Assembly (NCBI GenBank): GCA_963825305.1
Contig: CAWGTA010000007.1
Coordinates: forward strand, 558,001-622,000
DNA length: 64,000 bases
Direction of reading: 5' to 3'
Source of the DNA: PSRJ01 sp963825305
Lineage (GTDB): Bacteria; Acidobacteriota; Terriglobia; Bryobacterales; Bryobacteraceae
In this document: in pieces, positions 44,713 to 54,080 of the stretch
How positions within the stretch are numbered: position 1 is the first letter of the stretch
Layout: each line of letters opens with the position of its first letter
Translations under genes and position numbers: made by a program
Notes under the pieces: generated by a model
Told to the model about the DNA's origin: nothing
What the model saw: only the letters and a program-made list of their open reading frames with translations
The model's database searches: none

Positions 44713-46320
44713 ATGAAACGTGCGATCCCGTTGATGTTATGGGCCCTGGTCGTCTGCAGCGCCGCGGACCAAAGTAAGTCGACTCCGAGCGAGGCGCCGA
44801 AACCGGTCAAAGTGGAAAGCGGCCTGCTCCAGGGCAAGGTCGAAGACGGGCTCACGATCTACCGCGGTATTCCATACGCGGCTCCGCCGGTAGGAGAGCT
44901 CCGTTGGCGAGCGCCCCGGCCGGCTCCGAAGTGGGAGGGCGTCCGAGCAGCCAACGAGTACGGGCGGGCGTGCATGCAGACCAATGCGGCCATTGCGAAC
45001 TTGCCGGCGCCCAGCGAGGACTGCCTGTTCGTGAATGTCTGGACGCCCGCCACACGCGCCGGCGAGCGCCTGCCCGTCATGTTCTGGATCCATGGCGGCG
45101 GTTTCACGGCGGGCACGCCCGCGGAACAGCTCTATCACGGCGAGTGGCTGGCGAAGAAAGGGGTAGTCGTCGTGTCGGTTGGCTACCGGCTGGGAGTGTT
45201 CGGCTTTTTGGCCCACCCTGAGCTGAGCGTCGAGAGTGACCGTCACGCGTCCGGCAACTACGGCCTCCTCGATACGATCGCGGGTCTCGAGTGGGTACAG
45301 AGGAATATCACCGCGTTTGGCGGCGATCCGAGGCGGGTGACGATTTTCGGCGAATCGGCGGGCGCGATCGCGGTCAGCCAACTCTGTGTCTCGCCGCTGG
45401 CGAAAGGTCTGTTCCAGGCCGCCATCTCTGAGAGCGGCGGTTCTTTCGGGCCCGTCCGCGCGGGCGGAGGGCCTGGCGAAAACATGCAACCGCTCGATTC
45501 GGCCGAGAAGGCCGGCGCGCGCTGGGCCCAGTCGGTTGGCGCGCAGGGCTTGGCGGAATTACGCAAGTTTCCGGCGGAGAAGTTGCAAACCGCGGCGCAG
45601 CGCCAACAAGGGATCTCCTGGCCCATTACGGACGGCTGGGTGATCCCCGACGATCAATACAAGCTGTACGAGGCGGGCAAATACAACGATGTTCCGGTTC
45701 TGATTGGCTACAACTCCGACGAAGGGGCCACGTTTGGGGCTCCGCGCTCGCAGGAAGACTATGTGCGGAGTGTGCATCAGCGTTACGAGCAGTTTGCAGA
45801 TAAACTGCTGGCCGCCTATCCAGGCGGAGAGACACCCGCCGCGAAGAAAACGGCGCGTGACCTGACACGCGACACGGCGTTTGGCTGGGGCACTTGGACC
45901 TGGGCTCGCCTTCAGAAGAAGACCGGCAAATCCAAAGTCTTCCTGTATTATTTCGACGAGCACCCCGACCATCCCGCCGATTCTCCGCGGGCGGGTTACG
46001 GAACACCGCATTCCGAGGAACTCCCTTATGTCTTCCACCAGCTCAGGGAACATAACCGCCCCGCTACGACTCCCAAAGATGAGGCCATGTCGGACATGAT
46101 GCGCACCTACTGGACCAATTTCGCCAAGACCGGCGATCCCAACGGTGGTGGGCTGCCGAATTGGCCGGTGTTCAGCAACGCCAAACCTCAGACGCTGTAC
46201 ATGGCCTCCGGCAACACTAAGGCGACGCCAATCGTCAGCGAGGACGGGCTACGGGCGCTCGACGAGTACTTCGCCTGGCGCCGTTCGACCGAAGCACAGC
46301 CGTCGGCCGCTGGGAAATAG
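44713..46320 (+). CDS. secreted type B carboxylesterase
   Basis: A 535-residue protein with a signal peptide (to about residue 18). Family markers: EDCLFVNVWTP, oxyanion HGGGFTAG, nucleophile elbow GESAGAIAVS, an Asp/Glu-bearing NSDEGATF segment and YGTPHSEELPYVF with the catalytic His. Length is normal for type B carboxylesterases, which cleave a broad range of carboxylic esters. The stop is followed after 15 bp by the GH51 gene, with the ribosome site of that gene touching this stop. Confidence 0.92.
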   Translation: MKRAIPLMLWALVVCSAADQSKSTPSEAPKPVKVESGLLQGKVEDGLTIYRGIPYAAPPVGELRWRAPRPAPKWEGVRAANEYGRACMQTNAAIANLPAPSEDCLFVNVWTPATRAGERLPVMFWIHGGGFTAGTPAEQLYHGEWLAKKGVVVVSVGYRLGVFGFLAHPELSVESDRHASGNYGLLDTIAGLEWVQRNITAFGGDPRRVTIFGESAGAIAVSQLCVSPLAKGLFQAAISESGGSFGPVRAGGGPGENMQPLDSAEKAGARWAQSVGAQGLAELRKFPAEKLQTAAQRQQGISWPITDGWVIPDDQYKLYEAGKYNDVPVLIGYNSDEGATFGAPRSQEDYVRSVHQRYEQFADKLLAAYPGGETPAAKKTARDLTRDTAFGWGTWTWARLQKKTGKSKVFLYYFDEHPDHPADSPRAGYGTPHSEELPYVFHQLREHNRPATTPKDEAMSDMMRTYWTNFAKTGDPNGGGLPNWPVFSNAKPQTLYMASGNTKATPIVSEDGLRALDEYFAWRRSTEAQPSAAGK

Positions 46321-46335
46321 GAGAACGATTCTTTT

Positions 46336-47964
46336 ATGATACCGGCAAGGAGCGCACCGGCCGTGGAATGTTGGCTGCCGCAGATGGTATCGCTGCTCAG
46401 ATTGCCACTGTCTCTCGCAGTCATCTGGACTGCCATGGGGCCGAGTGCGCCTGGCTCCGCCGCCGAAAAGGTCCAATTTGTGGTGGACGCTTCCCGAAGC
46501 GGTCCGAAGATCGACCGAAATCTTTTCGGGCAATTCGCCGAACATCTGGGCCATGGCATTTATGAAGGCATCTGGGTTGGTTCGAATTCCGGCGTTCCCA
46601 ATACCCGCGGCATCCGCAACGATGTTGTGACAGCACTAAAGGCTTTGAAGGTGCCGAACGTGCGCTGGCCGGGAGGTTGCTTCGCCGACGAATACCACTG
46701 GCGGAAGGGCATCGGGCCGCGACGAGCGGTCACTCTCAATCCGAACTGGGGTGGCGTGGCGGAACCAAATACGTTTGGGACGCACGAGTTCATGGACTTG
46801 CTCGAACAGATCGGCAGCGAAGCTTACCTCTCAGTCAATGTTGGCTCCGGAACACCCAGCGAAGCGGCCGAATGGCTGGAATATGCGACCGCGGCGCAAC
46901 CTACCACGCTGACCCAAGAACGAGCCGCTAACGGTCATCCCGCTCCGTGGGAGGTCGGCTACCTGGGCATCGGCAACGAGAGCTGGGCTTGTGGTGGCAA
47001 TATGACGGCCGACCATTACCTGAGCCAGCTCAAGATTTACAGCCGGTTCGTACGGAATTTTAATCCCGCACAGCAGGATGCACACCAGATGCTAAAAATC
47101 GCGGTCGGCCCAGGGGGCCCGGATACCGTCTGGACTGAGACCATCATGAAGGCGTGGCAGAACCATGAGTGGAGTTGGGACATCAATGGACTCTCTCTGC
47201 ATTCTTACACCGTGGTGCGCTGGCCGCCGGCTTTTGCCTCTGTGGGGTTCGGCGAAACGGAGTATAGCCAGATACTGAAATCCACCCTGGAAATGGAGGA
47301 TCTGGTCACAAAACAATCGGCGGTCATGGACAAGTACGACCCGCAGAAAAAGGTTGCACTCGTGGTGGATGAATGGGGCGCTTGGTATGCGCCGCTAGCC
47401 GGCACGAATCCCGGGTTTCTGGTCCAGCAGAACAGCCTCCGCGACGGCATCCTCGCGGCGCTTAACCTGAATATCTTCGCCCGGCATGCCGATCGTGTGC
47501 GCATGGCGAACATCGCCCAGATGGTGAATGTCCTGCAGGCCATGATCATGACCGACAAAGAGAAGATGGTGCTCACGCCGACCTACCACGTATTCCGGAT
47601 GTATGTCCCGTTCCAGGACGCCACCGCGGTCCCGATCTCGTTCGACGCCGGCGCCTATCGGCACGGGGACATTACCTTACCGCGCGTGGATGCGATAGCG
47701 GCGAAAGACGCAGCCGGCAAACTGTGGCTGGCGTTCACCAACCTCGATCCGAATCAACCGGCCGAGGCGGAGGTGACGCTGGCGGGCGTAAACGCAAATT
47801 CGGTCGCGGGAGAAACCCTGACAGCGCCGAAGGTCGACAGTGTCAACACATTCGCATCCCCAGCCGCTGTGGCGCCGAAGGCCATCTCAGCGAAGGTCCA
47901 GAGCCGGAAACTGGTCCTGACGCTGGAGCCGAAATCGGTGACGGTAGTCTCCGTGGAGCAATAG
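46336..47964 (+). CDS. GH51 alpha-L-arabinofuranosidase, exported
   Basis: A 542-residue protein. A signal segment (about 17-42) precedes the barrel, which begins IDRNLFGQFAEHLG as in GH51. The acid/base Glu216 is in GIGNESW and the nucleophile Glu346 in VVDEWG; a C-terminal beta-sandwich (about 430-542) completes the family. The enzyme removes arabinofuranosyl side chains from arabinan or arabinoxylan. Most GH51 are cytoplasmic, so the apparent export signal is worth noting. It closes the plus-strand run of hydrolases before the LysR gene, facing it. Confidence 0.9.
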   Translation: MIPARSAPAVECWLPQMVSLLRLPLSLAVIWTAMGPSAPGSAAEKVQFVVDASRSGPKIDRNLFGQFAEHLGHGIYEGIWVGSNSGVPNTRGIRNDVVTALKALKVPNVRWPGGCFADEYHWRKGIGPRRAVTLNPNWGGVAEPNTFGTHEFMDLLEQIGSEAYLSVNVGSGTPSEAAEWLEYATAAQPTTLTQERAANGHPAPWEVGYLGIGNESWACGGNMTADHYLSQLKIYSRFVRNFNPAQQDAHQMLKIAVGPGGPDTVWTETIMKAWQNHEWSWDINGLSLHSYTVVRWPPAFASVGFGETEYSQILKSTLEMEDLVTKQSAVMDKYDPQKKVALVVDEWGAWYAPLAGTNPGFLVQQNSLRDGILAALNLNIFARHADRVRMANIAQMVNVLQAMIMTDKEKMVLTPTYHVFRMYVPFQDATAVPISFDAGAYRHGDITLPRVDAIAAKDAAGKLWLAFTNLDPNQPAEAEVTLAGVNANSVAGETLTAPKVDSVNTFASPAAVAPKAISAKVQSRKLVLTLEPKSVTVVSVEQ

Positions 47965-48025
47965 ACCAGTTCTTCCGAATTTCCATTAGGGATCCCTCAC
48001 GGTCTCGGTTTCGGCGTCGCGCGGT

Positions 48026-48060
48026 AAGACGGTGGGCGGCTCTTGCTACCCCACCGTCTT
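48026..48060. terminator. hairpin between convergent GH51 and LysR genes
   Basis: An 11-bp perfect stem AAGACGGTGGG (48026-48036) / CCCACCGTCTT (48050-48060) with a 13-nt loop. It lies 61 bp after the GH51 stop and overlaps the last codons of the convergent LysR gene. There is no long T tract, so termination strength is uncertain, but the position suits a shared terminator. Confidence 0.45.
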
Positions 48061-48939
48061 GCGCATCCGCTTCAACTGCTGAATCAGGCGTCGTAACGCA
48101 GGTGGCACGTTGTTTCGCCTCCACAACCCGATGAGGTCCGCGTAGGCGGCAGTACCCGCGATGTCGCGATACACGCAACCACGCACACGGAGGTGACGAC
48201 GGAACGACTCGGGCACCAGCGCAACGCCCAACCGTCCGGCGACCAGGAAGACCGCAGTCTGGAGCAATCTTGTTGGTTGGATTCGAGGGGTCGGGATGCC
48301 GGCGGAGCGAAGCGTATCCAGCACCACTTCGTGAAAGCCGGCAACCGGTTGCTTGCGGGGTATCAGGAAAGTCTCGCTCTCGAGGTCGCCCAGACGAACC
48401 TTATCGGCCGACGCCGCCGGGTGTCCCCTGGGCAGGGCCGCAATTAGACGCTCCCGCGAAACCACCAGGGAGTCGAACATCGGATCTTGAATTGCGAGGA
48501 ACAGCAGCCCGATGTCGATGGTCTCGCGCCGCAAGGCGTCCACTTGTTCGGCCGGTTCCATTTCATGAATATCGATGGAGATGTGCGGAACTTCTCGCCG
48601 AAAAGTACGCAGCAGTTCCGGCAGGACGCTGCAGACCGCGGTGCTGACGACTCCTAGGACAAGCGAACCGGCTTCACCTTGCCCGACCCGCGCGGTTTCC
48701 CGAGCGGCTTGGTCCAACTGTTCGAGAATCCGAGCCGCCCGGGTGAGAAACACCTCACCCGCCGGAGTCAGACGGACGCGGCGGTTGCTCCGTTCCACCA
48801 GTTGAGTGCCCAACTCCTCTTCCAGTTGCTTGATTTGATGGCTGAGAGCCGGTTGCGCAACGTTCAGCAATCGTGCCGCCTTAGTGAAATGAAGTTGCTC
48901 CGCGAGCACGCAGAAGTGGCGCAGATTCCGGATCTCCAT
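48046..48939 (-). CDS. LysR-family transcription regulator
   Basis: Start placed at the ATG 48939 (a TTG three codons upstream is weaker). The 297-residue product opens with the LysR helix-turn-helix: EIRNLRHFCVLAEQLHFTKAA, then LSHQIKQLEEELG. The effector domain follows (about 90-290, with LVLGVVSTAVCSVLPELL). LysR regulators respond to small, often aromatic, effectors and usually control a divergent gene; here that is the alpha/beta hydrolase at 49130 and probably the genes after it. The 190-bp gap between them should hold the operator; no clear T-N11-A palindrome was picked out. Confidence 0.93.
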   Translation of the reverse strand: MEIRNLRHFCVLAEQLHFTKAARLLNVAQPALSHQIKQLEEELGTQLVERSNRRVRLTPAGEVFLTRAARILEQLDQAARETARVGQGEAGSLVLGVVSTAVCSVLPELLRTFRREVPHISIDIHEMEPAEQVDALRRETIDIGLLFLAIQDPMFDSLVVSRERLIAALPRGHPAASADKVRLGDLESETFLIPRKQPVAGFHEVVLDTLRSAGIPTPRIQPTRLLQTAVFLVAGRLGVALVPESFRRHLRVRGCVYRDIAGTAAYADLIGLWRRNNVPPALRRLIQQLKRMRKTVG

Positions 48940-49129
48940 CGAGGTCAATATAGCAGTGAGTTTCGGTGATGGTCACGCAGCCGAGTGAAACGGTGCTGCG
49001 CCGGCCGTTCCGTCGACGATTCCTGAAACTTCTCGAACGATTTCGTTTCGTTATTGGAGCCTCGCGGCGTGTTTCCTGTACAATCACCCCATCCTTCCAT
49101 GGAGGGCCCTGATTTCAGGAGGTTGAGGT

Positions 49130-50065
49130 ATGCGACTCAGTATTCGGACGACAGTCACGATCGGGGTGGCGGGGCTCGCTGTGTGGCTCACCCTCGGCTT
49201 GCCCAAGATGCTCGACGCGCAGCCGCCAGCCGGTGCAATGGGTGCTCCCGGCGCCCCTGGGACCGCAAGAGGCGGTGCGCGAGGTAGAGTTTTCGGCGGG
49301 TTCATCAAATCCAACGATCCACGCGCGCAGAATCGAACCTACCATTTCGAAGACACCAATGAGGACCTGCCGTACTGCGTTCTGGTCTCCTCCAAGGTGA
49401 AGAAGGGTGTGAAGGCGCCGCTGATCGTGTCGTTGCACGGGCTGGGAATCGGGCCCGGATACATGTGCCAAGGCAAGGCTGTGGACTTGGCGGAGGAGGA
49501 TGGCTACATCCTGGTGGCTCCCATGGGTTACAACGTCAGCGGCTGGTATGGCTCGCCGGTAATCGACACCAACGGCCGGAGTGGCAGAGGCGGAGGGCCG
49601 GCCGGGGCGCCTGCAGGGCCGCCGCCACCCGCGAATCTAGCGGAACTGAGCGAAAAGGACGTGCTGAACGTGTTGGCGATGATCCGCAAGGAGTTCAACA
49701 TCGATGAAAACCGCACCTATCTGATGGGCCATTCAATGGGAGGCGCGGGCACGCTGTTCCTCGGCTCCAAGTACGCCGGGCAGTGGACGGCGATTGCCGC
49801 CATGGCCCCGGCTGCGTTTCGGATGCAGCCGACCGCCGCGGCCATTCTGACACCTCTCAAAGACCACTCCGTGCCGGTGATGATCGCTCAGGGCGACGCG
49901 GACGAGCTGGTTCCCGTCAGCGGCACGCGCCAATGGGCGGACACGATGAAGCAACTGCGAATGGACTACCAATACGACGAGATCGCTGGGGCCACTCACG
50001 GCAGCGTTATCGAGAAGTCCATGCCGGACATCTTCGCGTTCTTTCAGTCGCACGTGAAGAAATAG
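49130..50065 (+). CDS. secreted alpha/beta hydrolase (CE1/PHB-depolymerase-like)
   Basis: A 311-residue protein, ribosome site AGGAGG before the ATG, signal peptide to about residue 30. Two low-complexity Gly/Pro/Ala insertions are visible (near 35-55 and 150-170). Core: LIVSLHGLGIGPGYM, nucleophile elbow GHSMGGAGT (Ser), an acid-bearing GDADELVP segment (Asp) and ATHGS (His). This fits esterases of the feruloyl or polyhydroxybutyrate-depolymerase type. It is divergent from the LysR gene and 1 bp upstream of the DUF3237 gene. Confidence 0.87.
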   Translation: MRLSIRTTVTIGVAGLAVWLTLGLPKMLDAQPPAGAMGAPGAPGTARGGARGRVFGGFIKSNDPRAQNRTYHFEDTNEDLPYCVLVSSKVKKGVKAPLIVSLHGLGIGPGYMCQGKAVDLAEEDGYILVAPMGYNVSGWYGSPVIDTNGRSGRGGGPAGAPAGPPPPANLAELSEKDVLNVLAMIRKEFNIDENRTYLMGHSMGGAGTLFLGSKYAGQWTAIAAMAPAAFRMQPTAAAILTPLKDHSVPVMIAQGDADELVPVSGTRQWADTMKQLRMDYQYDEIAGATHGSVIEKSMPDIFAFFQSHVKK

Positions 50066-50066
50066 G

Positions 50067-51164
50067 ATGAAGAACGCCCGCACGAACCCCACTTCGGAAC
50101 GAGAGACAGCTCAGCCGAGGAATTGTCCGGTTCCCAGGCGCACGATTCTGCTGGCCGGAGGAGTCTTCCTTTGGGCTGGCCCGTTGCTGCGCCGCGCCAA
50201 GGGACAAGACAAGGCCGCAAAGATCCTGGTTCCGGATGCCTCGTGGACCTGCGGCATGGCGGAAGGCATCCCGAGTCCGGAGCGCGGGAAACTTGTCTTC
50301 GAAGTGGAAACCAAGCTCCAACGGGTTGCGGATATTGGGAAGACCCCATACGACAACCGGCGCGTTGCAGTCGGCCTCGAAGGCACGGTATCTGGCGCCA
50401 AGCTGTCCGGCGATGTGATGCCGGGTGCGCTGGATTTCGAATTGCAGCTCTCCAACGGCAGGTTCGAGATTGAACAGATAATGGTGCTCAAGACGGGCGA
50501 TGGCAAGTATATCTACCTGCGCGCCGCGGGCGCGGGAACGGACGCGAACGATGTTCGGGTGGTGATGGATTTCGAGGCTCCGAATGCGAGCGCCTGGGAG
50601 TGGCTCAACAGCGGCAAATACGTCGCTCGCCGCGTTCTGAATAAGACGGCCCAGAGTATGCGCGTCTACGACGTCTCCGGTGTGGCGTTCCAAACTGATT
50701 CGCGGAGCGTGATCCGAATCGTGAAACCGGCTGGTGTTCCCGCACAGCCCTGGGACGATCGCAAGAAAGCACCCAGCGAAAAGCCAGGGAAGGAACTGAT
50801 CACTGAGCTGGTAACCCTGAGTCCCAGCCAATCGGTGGGCCCAAGCAAGCGGGGGACTCGCAATATCATCCCGATCACTGGCGGCGAAGTGAGCGGACGG
50901 ATCTCAGGCAAAGTGCTGTCCGGTGGCGCCGATTATCAGGGTCTTTCGCCTCCGGCGACTATTGGCGCACGATATCTTTGGCAAGCCAACGACGGTGAAA
51001 TAATCATCGTTCGCAACGCTGGCACATTCGGATCCCTCGTGCCGACTTTCGAGGCACGGACGGACGGCCCCTACGCCTGGCTCAACTCCGGTTCTTATCT
51101 GAGTTCGAACCCGGGCATGAAACCCGGTGGCGTGGGGATCACGATGTACGAGAGCACCAACTGA
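50067..51164 (+). CDS. exported tandem DUF3237 protein
   Basis: A 365-residue protein with a twin-arginine-like signal (VPRRTILLAGGVFLWAG near 22-38). Two related halves follow: one from about 50 to 195, the other from about 255 to 362, in which GTRNIIPITGGEVSGRISGKVLSGGAD is the clear DUF3237 signature; the first half repeats the VAVGLEGTVSGAKLSGDVMPG version. DUF3237 forms a small beta-barrel of unknown activity, often found with aromatic-degradation genes. It sits between two hydrolase genes (1 bp and 17 bp away), so it probably acts on the same substrate. Confidence 0.8.
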   Translation: MKNARTNPTSERETAQPRNCPVPRRTILLAGGVFLWAGPLLRRAKGQDKAAKILVPDASWTCGMAEGIPSPERGKLVFEVETKLQRVADIGKTPYDNRRVAVGLEGTVSGAKLSGDVMPGALDFELQLSNGRFEIEQIMVLKTGDGKYIYLRAAGAGTDANDVRVVMDFEAPNASAWEWLNSGKYVARRVLNKTAQSMRVYDVSGVAFQTDSRSVIRIVKPAGVPAQPWDDRKKAPSEKPGKELITELVTLSPSQSVGPSKRGTRNIIPITGGEVSGRISGKVLSGGADYQGLSPPATIGARYLWQANDGEIIIVRNAGTFGSLVPTFEARTDGPYAWLNSGSYLSSNPGMKPGGVGITMYESTN

Positions 51165-51181
51165 TTTTCAGGAGGCACTGG

Positions 51182-52189
51182 ATGCGATTCAAGCACTCGC
51201 ATGAAGGAATGCGAATTCGGGCGCTGGCGCTCGCCTTCGCGTCGATCGTCTGCATCTCGGGCCTGGTGGCACAAGACTCCAAAGACGGGTCCGCTTCCAG
51301 CCTGGAGCGGGTCCGGGTAGTCAACGTTCCGCAGAAAGGCGAGCCGCCGACCGGACCTGATGCTGTCGTTATCGAGCACGATCTGGGAATCCCGACCCAC
51401 ACGGTGTATCGTCCTTCTACGCTGGGCTCTTCCAAGCACCCGCTGGTGGTCTGGGGCGAAGGAGGCTGCGCCAAGAACGGCCTGACGTTTCCGGAGTATC
51501 TGACGGAAATCGCGTCATACGGCTTTGTCGTGGTGGCGGATGGTCCGCCGGTCTTGCGGGACCCCAGCGCACAGCGCGGTGGACAAGGCAATCCAGCCCA
51601 AACCAACGGCCCGCCGAATGGCGCGCGTGCCGGGCAAGGCCGGGGAGCGCCGCCCGCGATTAAACCGGATGGCACGGCACTAATCGCGGCGATCGACTGG
51701 ATGTCTAAGGAGGTTGCCGACCGATCGAGCCGGTTTTATCAGAAAGTGGACACCACGCACGTGGCTGCGATGGGGATGTCGTGCGGCGGCCTCATGGCAT
51801 ACGGAGCCTCCGCCGATCCGCGGGTTGCAACCGTCGGGATCTGGAACAGCGGATTGATCCAACCCGATGAGAAGATCTTCGCCGGGTTACATTCGCCGGT
51901 AATTATCGTCAACGGCGGTGAAAGCGATATCGCCTACGCTAACGGTAAGCGGGATTTCGAAACCCTGCCGGTCCGAGTGCCGGTGTTTTACGGGGTTTAT
52001 CCCTCGGTGGGCCATGGCGGCACGTACAACCAGGACAACGGCGGAGCGTTCGGCGTGGCGGCGGTGGCCTGGCTCAAGTGGCAGTTGATGAACGACACCA
52101 GCCGCACAGGCAAAGGGTACTTCGTGGGTGCCCAATGCGGGTTGTGCACGGATACCCAGTGGAAGACGAATTCGCGTTCGTTGCGGTAA
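51182..52189 (+). CDS. secreted alpha/beta hydrolase
   Basis: A 335-residue protein, ribosome site AGGAGG, signal peptide to about residue 30. Core motifs: HPLVVWGEGGC (oxyanion region), nucleophile elbow GMSCGGLMA (Ser), NGGESDIAY (Asp) and VGHGGTY (His). A Gly/Pro-rich insertion lies near 130-160. The C-terminus has a Cys-containing AQCGLCTD segment. Fragments resembling this C-terminus lie in reverse orientation near 58.2 kb. The substrate is unknown; the gene is third in the LysR-divergent run. Confidence 0.84.
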   Translation: MRFKHSHEGMRIRALALAFASIVCISGLVAQDSKDGSASSLERVRVVNVPQKGEPPTGPDAVVIEHDLGIPTHTVYRPSTLGSSKHPLVVWGEGGCAKNGLTFPEYLTEIASYGFVVVADGPPVLRDPSAQRGGQGNPAQTNGPPNGARAGQGRGAPPAIKPDGTALIAAIDWMSKEVADRSSRFYQKVDTTHVAAMGMSCGGLMAYGASADPRVATVGIWNSGLIQPDEKIFAGLHSPVIIVNGGESDIAYANGKRDFETLPVRVPVFYGVYPSVGHGGTYNQDNGGAFGVAAVAWLKWQLMNDTSRTGKGYFVGAQCGLCTDTQWKTNSRSLR

Positions 52190-52191
52190 GT

Positions 52192-52249
52192 GGCGGCTAG
52201 GTTCCGGTGAGGGATGCTGCGGACGCAGCCATCGGCCTCCCTAGCCGCC
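52192..52249. repeat. nested hairpin in the intergenic region
   Basis: Outer arms GGCGGCTAGG (52192-52201) and CCTAGCCGCC (52240-52249) are perfectly complementary, and an inner hairpin GATGCTGC/GCAGCCATC closes over a 4-nt loop. There is no T tract. It begins 2 bp after the hydrolase stop, so it may end or protect that transcript, or be a REP-like repeat. Confidence 0.55.
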
Positions 52250-52367
52250 GCCTGGAGGCGCCATTTTGCCGGTTTCTATAGTCCCGGCGTGCCGAAATCG
52301 CGCGATCGTAATGATGCGATCCTTGGATCATTCAGTCGCCAACCGGGAAAGAGAGGTTGAAAGATTC

Positions 52368-54080
52368 ATGAGCTTACGGCTGACAATCTGCTTTTGGGCT
52401 TCTGCGGGTCTGTTGTGCGGGCAGACGGCAGTGAAAAAGCTGGCCGACACCGATTGTACAGCGGCCAAATTGGGCAGTTCGATCCTGGTCGATTCGATCG
52501 GCGAGCCGGTGGCGGCAGTGACGTTGAGCGCCCCGAACTGGAAGCCTGCCGCGGCGCCACTGCCTGGGTATTGCAGCATTGATGGTTCGATGGCGCCCGT
52601 GGAAGCCGGCGGCAAAGCGAAGCCGGTTCTCTTCCGAGTCCTGCTGCCCGCGGAATGGAGCGGGCGGGCGGCGCAACTCGGCGGCGGTGGAATGAACGGG
52701 ATGATTCCGAGCCTGACGGCGAGTTTCGGCGTGACTACCGGCTCGCCGTTGCTGGAGCGGGGATTCGCCACCTACGGGAGCGATTCCGGTCACGCGCTTC
52801 AAAGCACGGACTGGACCCTGAGCGACGAAGCGATCCAGAATCTCGGCTACCTGCAGCTGAAAAAGACGCACGACGCGGCGATGGTGCTGATCGAGCGCGC
52901 CTATGGCGCAAAGCCCCGGTTCAATTATTTCTTCGGAACCTCGCAGGGAGGCCGCGAGGCCTTGACGGTGGCGCAGAGGTACCCAGCGGATTACGACGGC
53001 ATCATCGCCAACGTACCGATCTTGAATTTTTCAACCCTGATGCTGGCGCCCGAACTCATTCGGATTCAGGAGAAACCGCTAGCGAACTGGGTCACGCCCG
53101 CCAAGGTCAACGCCATCCGAGGAGAGTTCATCCGTCAGTGCGACAAGCTGGATGGAGTTGCGGATGGAATCATTAACAATTACATGGCGTGTCATGCCAT
53201 TTTCGATATCAAGCAAGGTAAGGCGGGGCGCGACCCGTGGGCCGGGAAGCGATGCCCCGGCGATCGAGACCCTGCGCCCGACGACACCACGGAAAAGGCG
53301 TGTTTGACGAGCGGCCAGATCGCAACGCTGGAAATGGTGTACAGCCCTTATGTGTTCGCTACACCTCTGGCAAACGGCGTGAAACGGTTTGGTATGTGGG
53401 TTCCCAACACGGACCCGAGCGGCAGCGGCCTGATTCTGGGCGCTCGGTTTCGCGGGCAGGTAGGCGCGCCTTCGGATGCCGCCATGCACAGTCACCTGGG
53501 AGTGCTGGGTGTCACAGGATTTCTGATGCAGAATCTGACCGCAAATCCGCTGGACTATGTGGACGGCGGACAGTGGAACGTACGGCGCATTCAGCTATCT
53601 GAGTCGCTCGATTCCACCAATCCCGACCTTCGGAAATTTGCGGCGCGCGGCGGCAAGATGATCGTGACTATTGGAACAAACGATACGCTGGCCTCGCCGG
53701 GAGCCCAGTTGGATTATTATCAATCCGTGATTGAGCGGATGGGGCAGGGCAAGGTCGATGAGTTCGCCCGCTTCTTTGTCATCCCACAGGGAAATCACGG
53801 ATTGATCGGGACGAATTACCCCACCGATGCGGATGGGAAAGCGCTGCCGCCTGGACCGATTCCCAACTCGTACGACCGGCTGCCCTTGTTGATGGACTGG
53901 GTGGAGAGGAATCTGCCGCCGGCTAAACAACTCAAGGTGACTGCCGGGGAGCGAAGTTTTCCTCTCTGCAGTTATCCGCTGTATCCGAAATACATGAGCG
54001 GTCCCCCGGCTAACGCCGACTTTATACGTGCGCCCGGTAGACTCGCTCAACAACGGCTTTTGCCAGGAGAAAGACTATGA
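52368..54080 (+). CDS. tannase-family protein lacking the paired cysteines
   Basis: Start placed at ATG 52368, after GAGAGG; an upstream extension lacks a signal. The 570-residue product has a signal peptide (about 1-19). The triad is in place: Ser192 in GTSQGG, Asp439 in GTNDTLASPG and His477 in QGNHG. Where the paralogue at 43097 has Cys-Ser and His-Cys, this protein has Thr-Ser and His-Gly, so the disulfide next to the triad is gone from both sides. A lid domain of about 240 residues separates Ser from Asp. It overlaps the following esterase gene by 4 nt (ATGA). Confidence 0.87.
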   Translation: MSLRLTICFWASAGLLCGQTAVKKLADTDCTAAKLGSSILVDSIGEPVAAVTLSAPNWKPAAAPLPGYCSIDGSMAPVEAGGKAKPVLFRVLLPAEWSGRAAQLGGGGMNGMIPSLTASFGVTTGSPLLERGFATYGSDSGHALQSTDWTLSDEAIQNLGYLQLKKTHDAAMVLIERAYGAKPRFNYFFGTSQGGREALTVAQRYPADYDGIIANVPILNFSTLMLAPELIRIQEKPLANWVTPAKVNAIRGEFIRQCDKLDGVADGIINNYMACHAIFDIKQGKAGRDPWAGKRCPGDRDPAPDDTTEKACLTSGQIATLEMVYSPYVFATPLANGVKRFGMWVPNTDPSGSGLILGARFRGQVGAPSDAAMHSHLGVLGVTGFLMQNLTANPLDYVDGGQWNVRRIQLSESLDSTNPDLRKFAARGGKMIVTIGTNDTLASPGAQLDYYQSVIERMGQGKVDEFARFFVIPQGNHGLIGTNYPTDADGKALPPGPIPNSYDRLPLLMDWVERNLPPAKQLKVTAGERSFPLCSYPLYPKYMSGPPANADFIRAPGRLAQQRLLPGERL

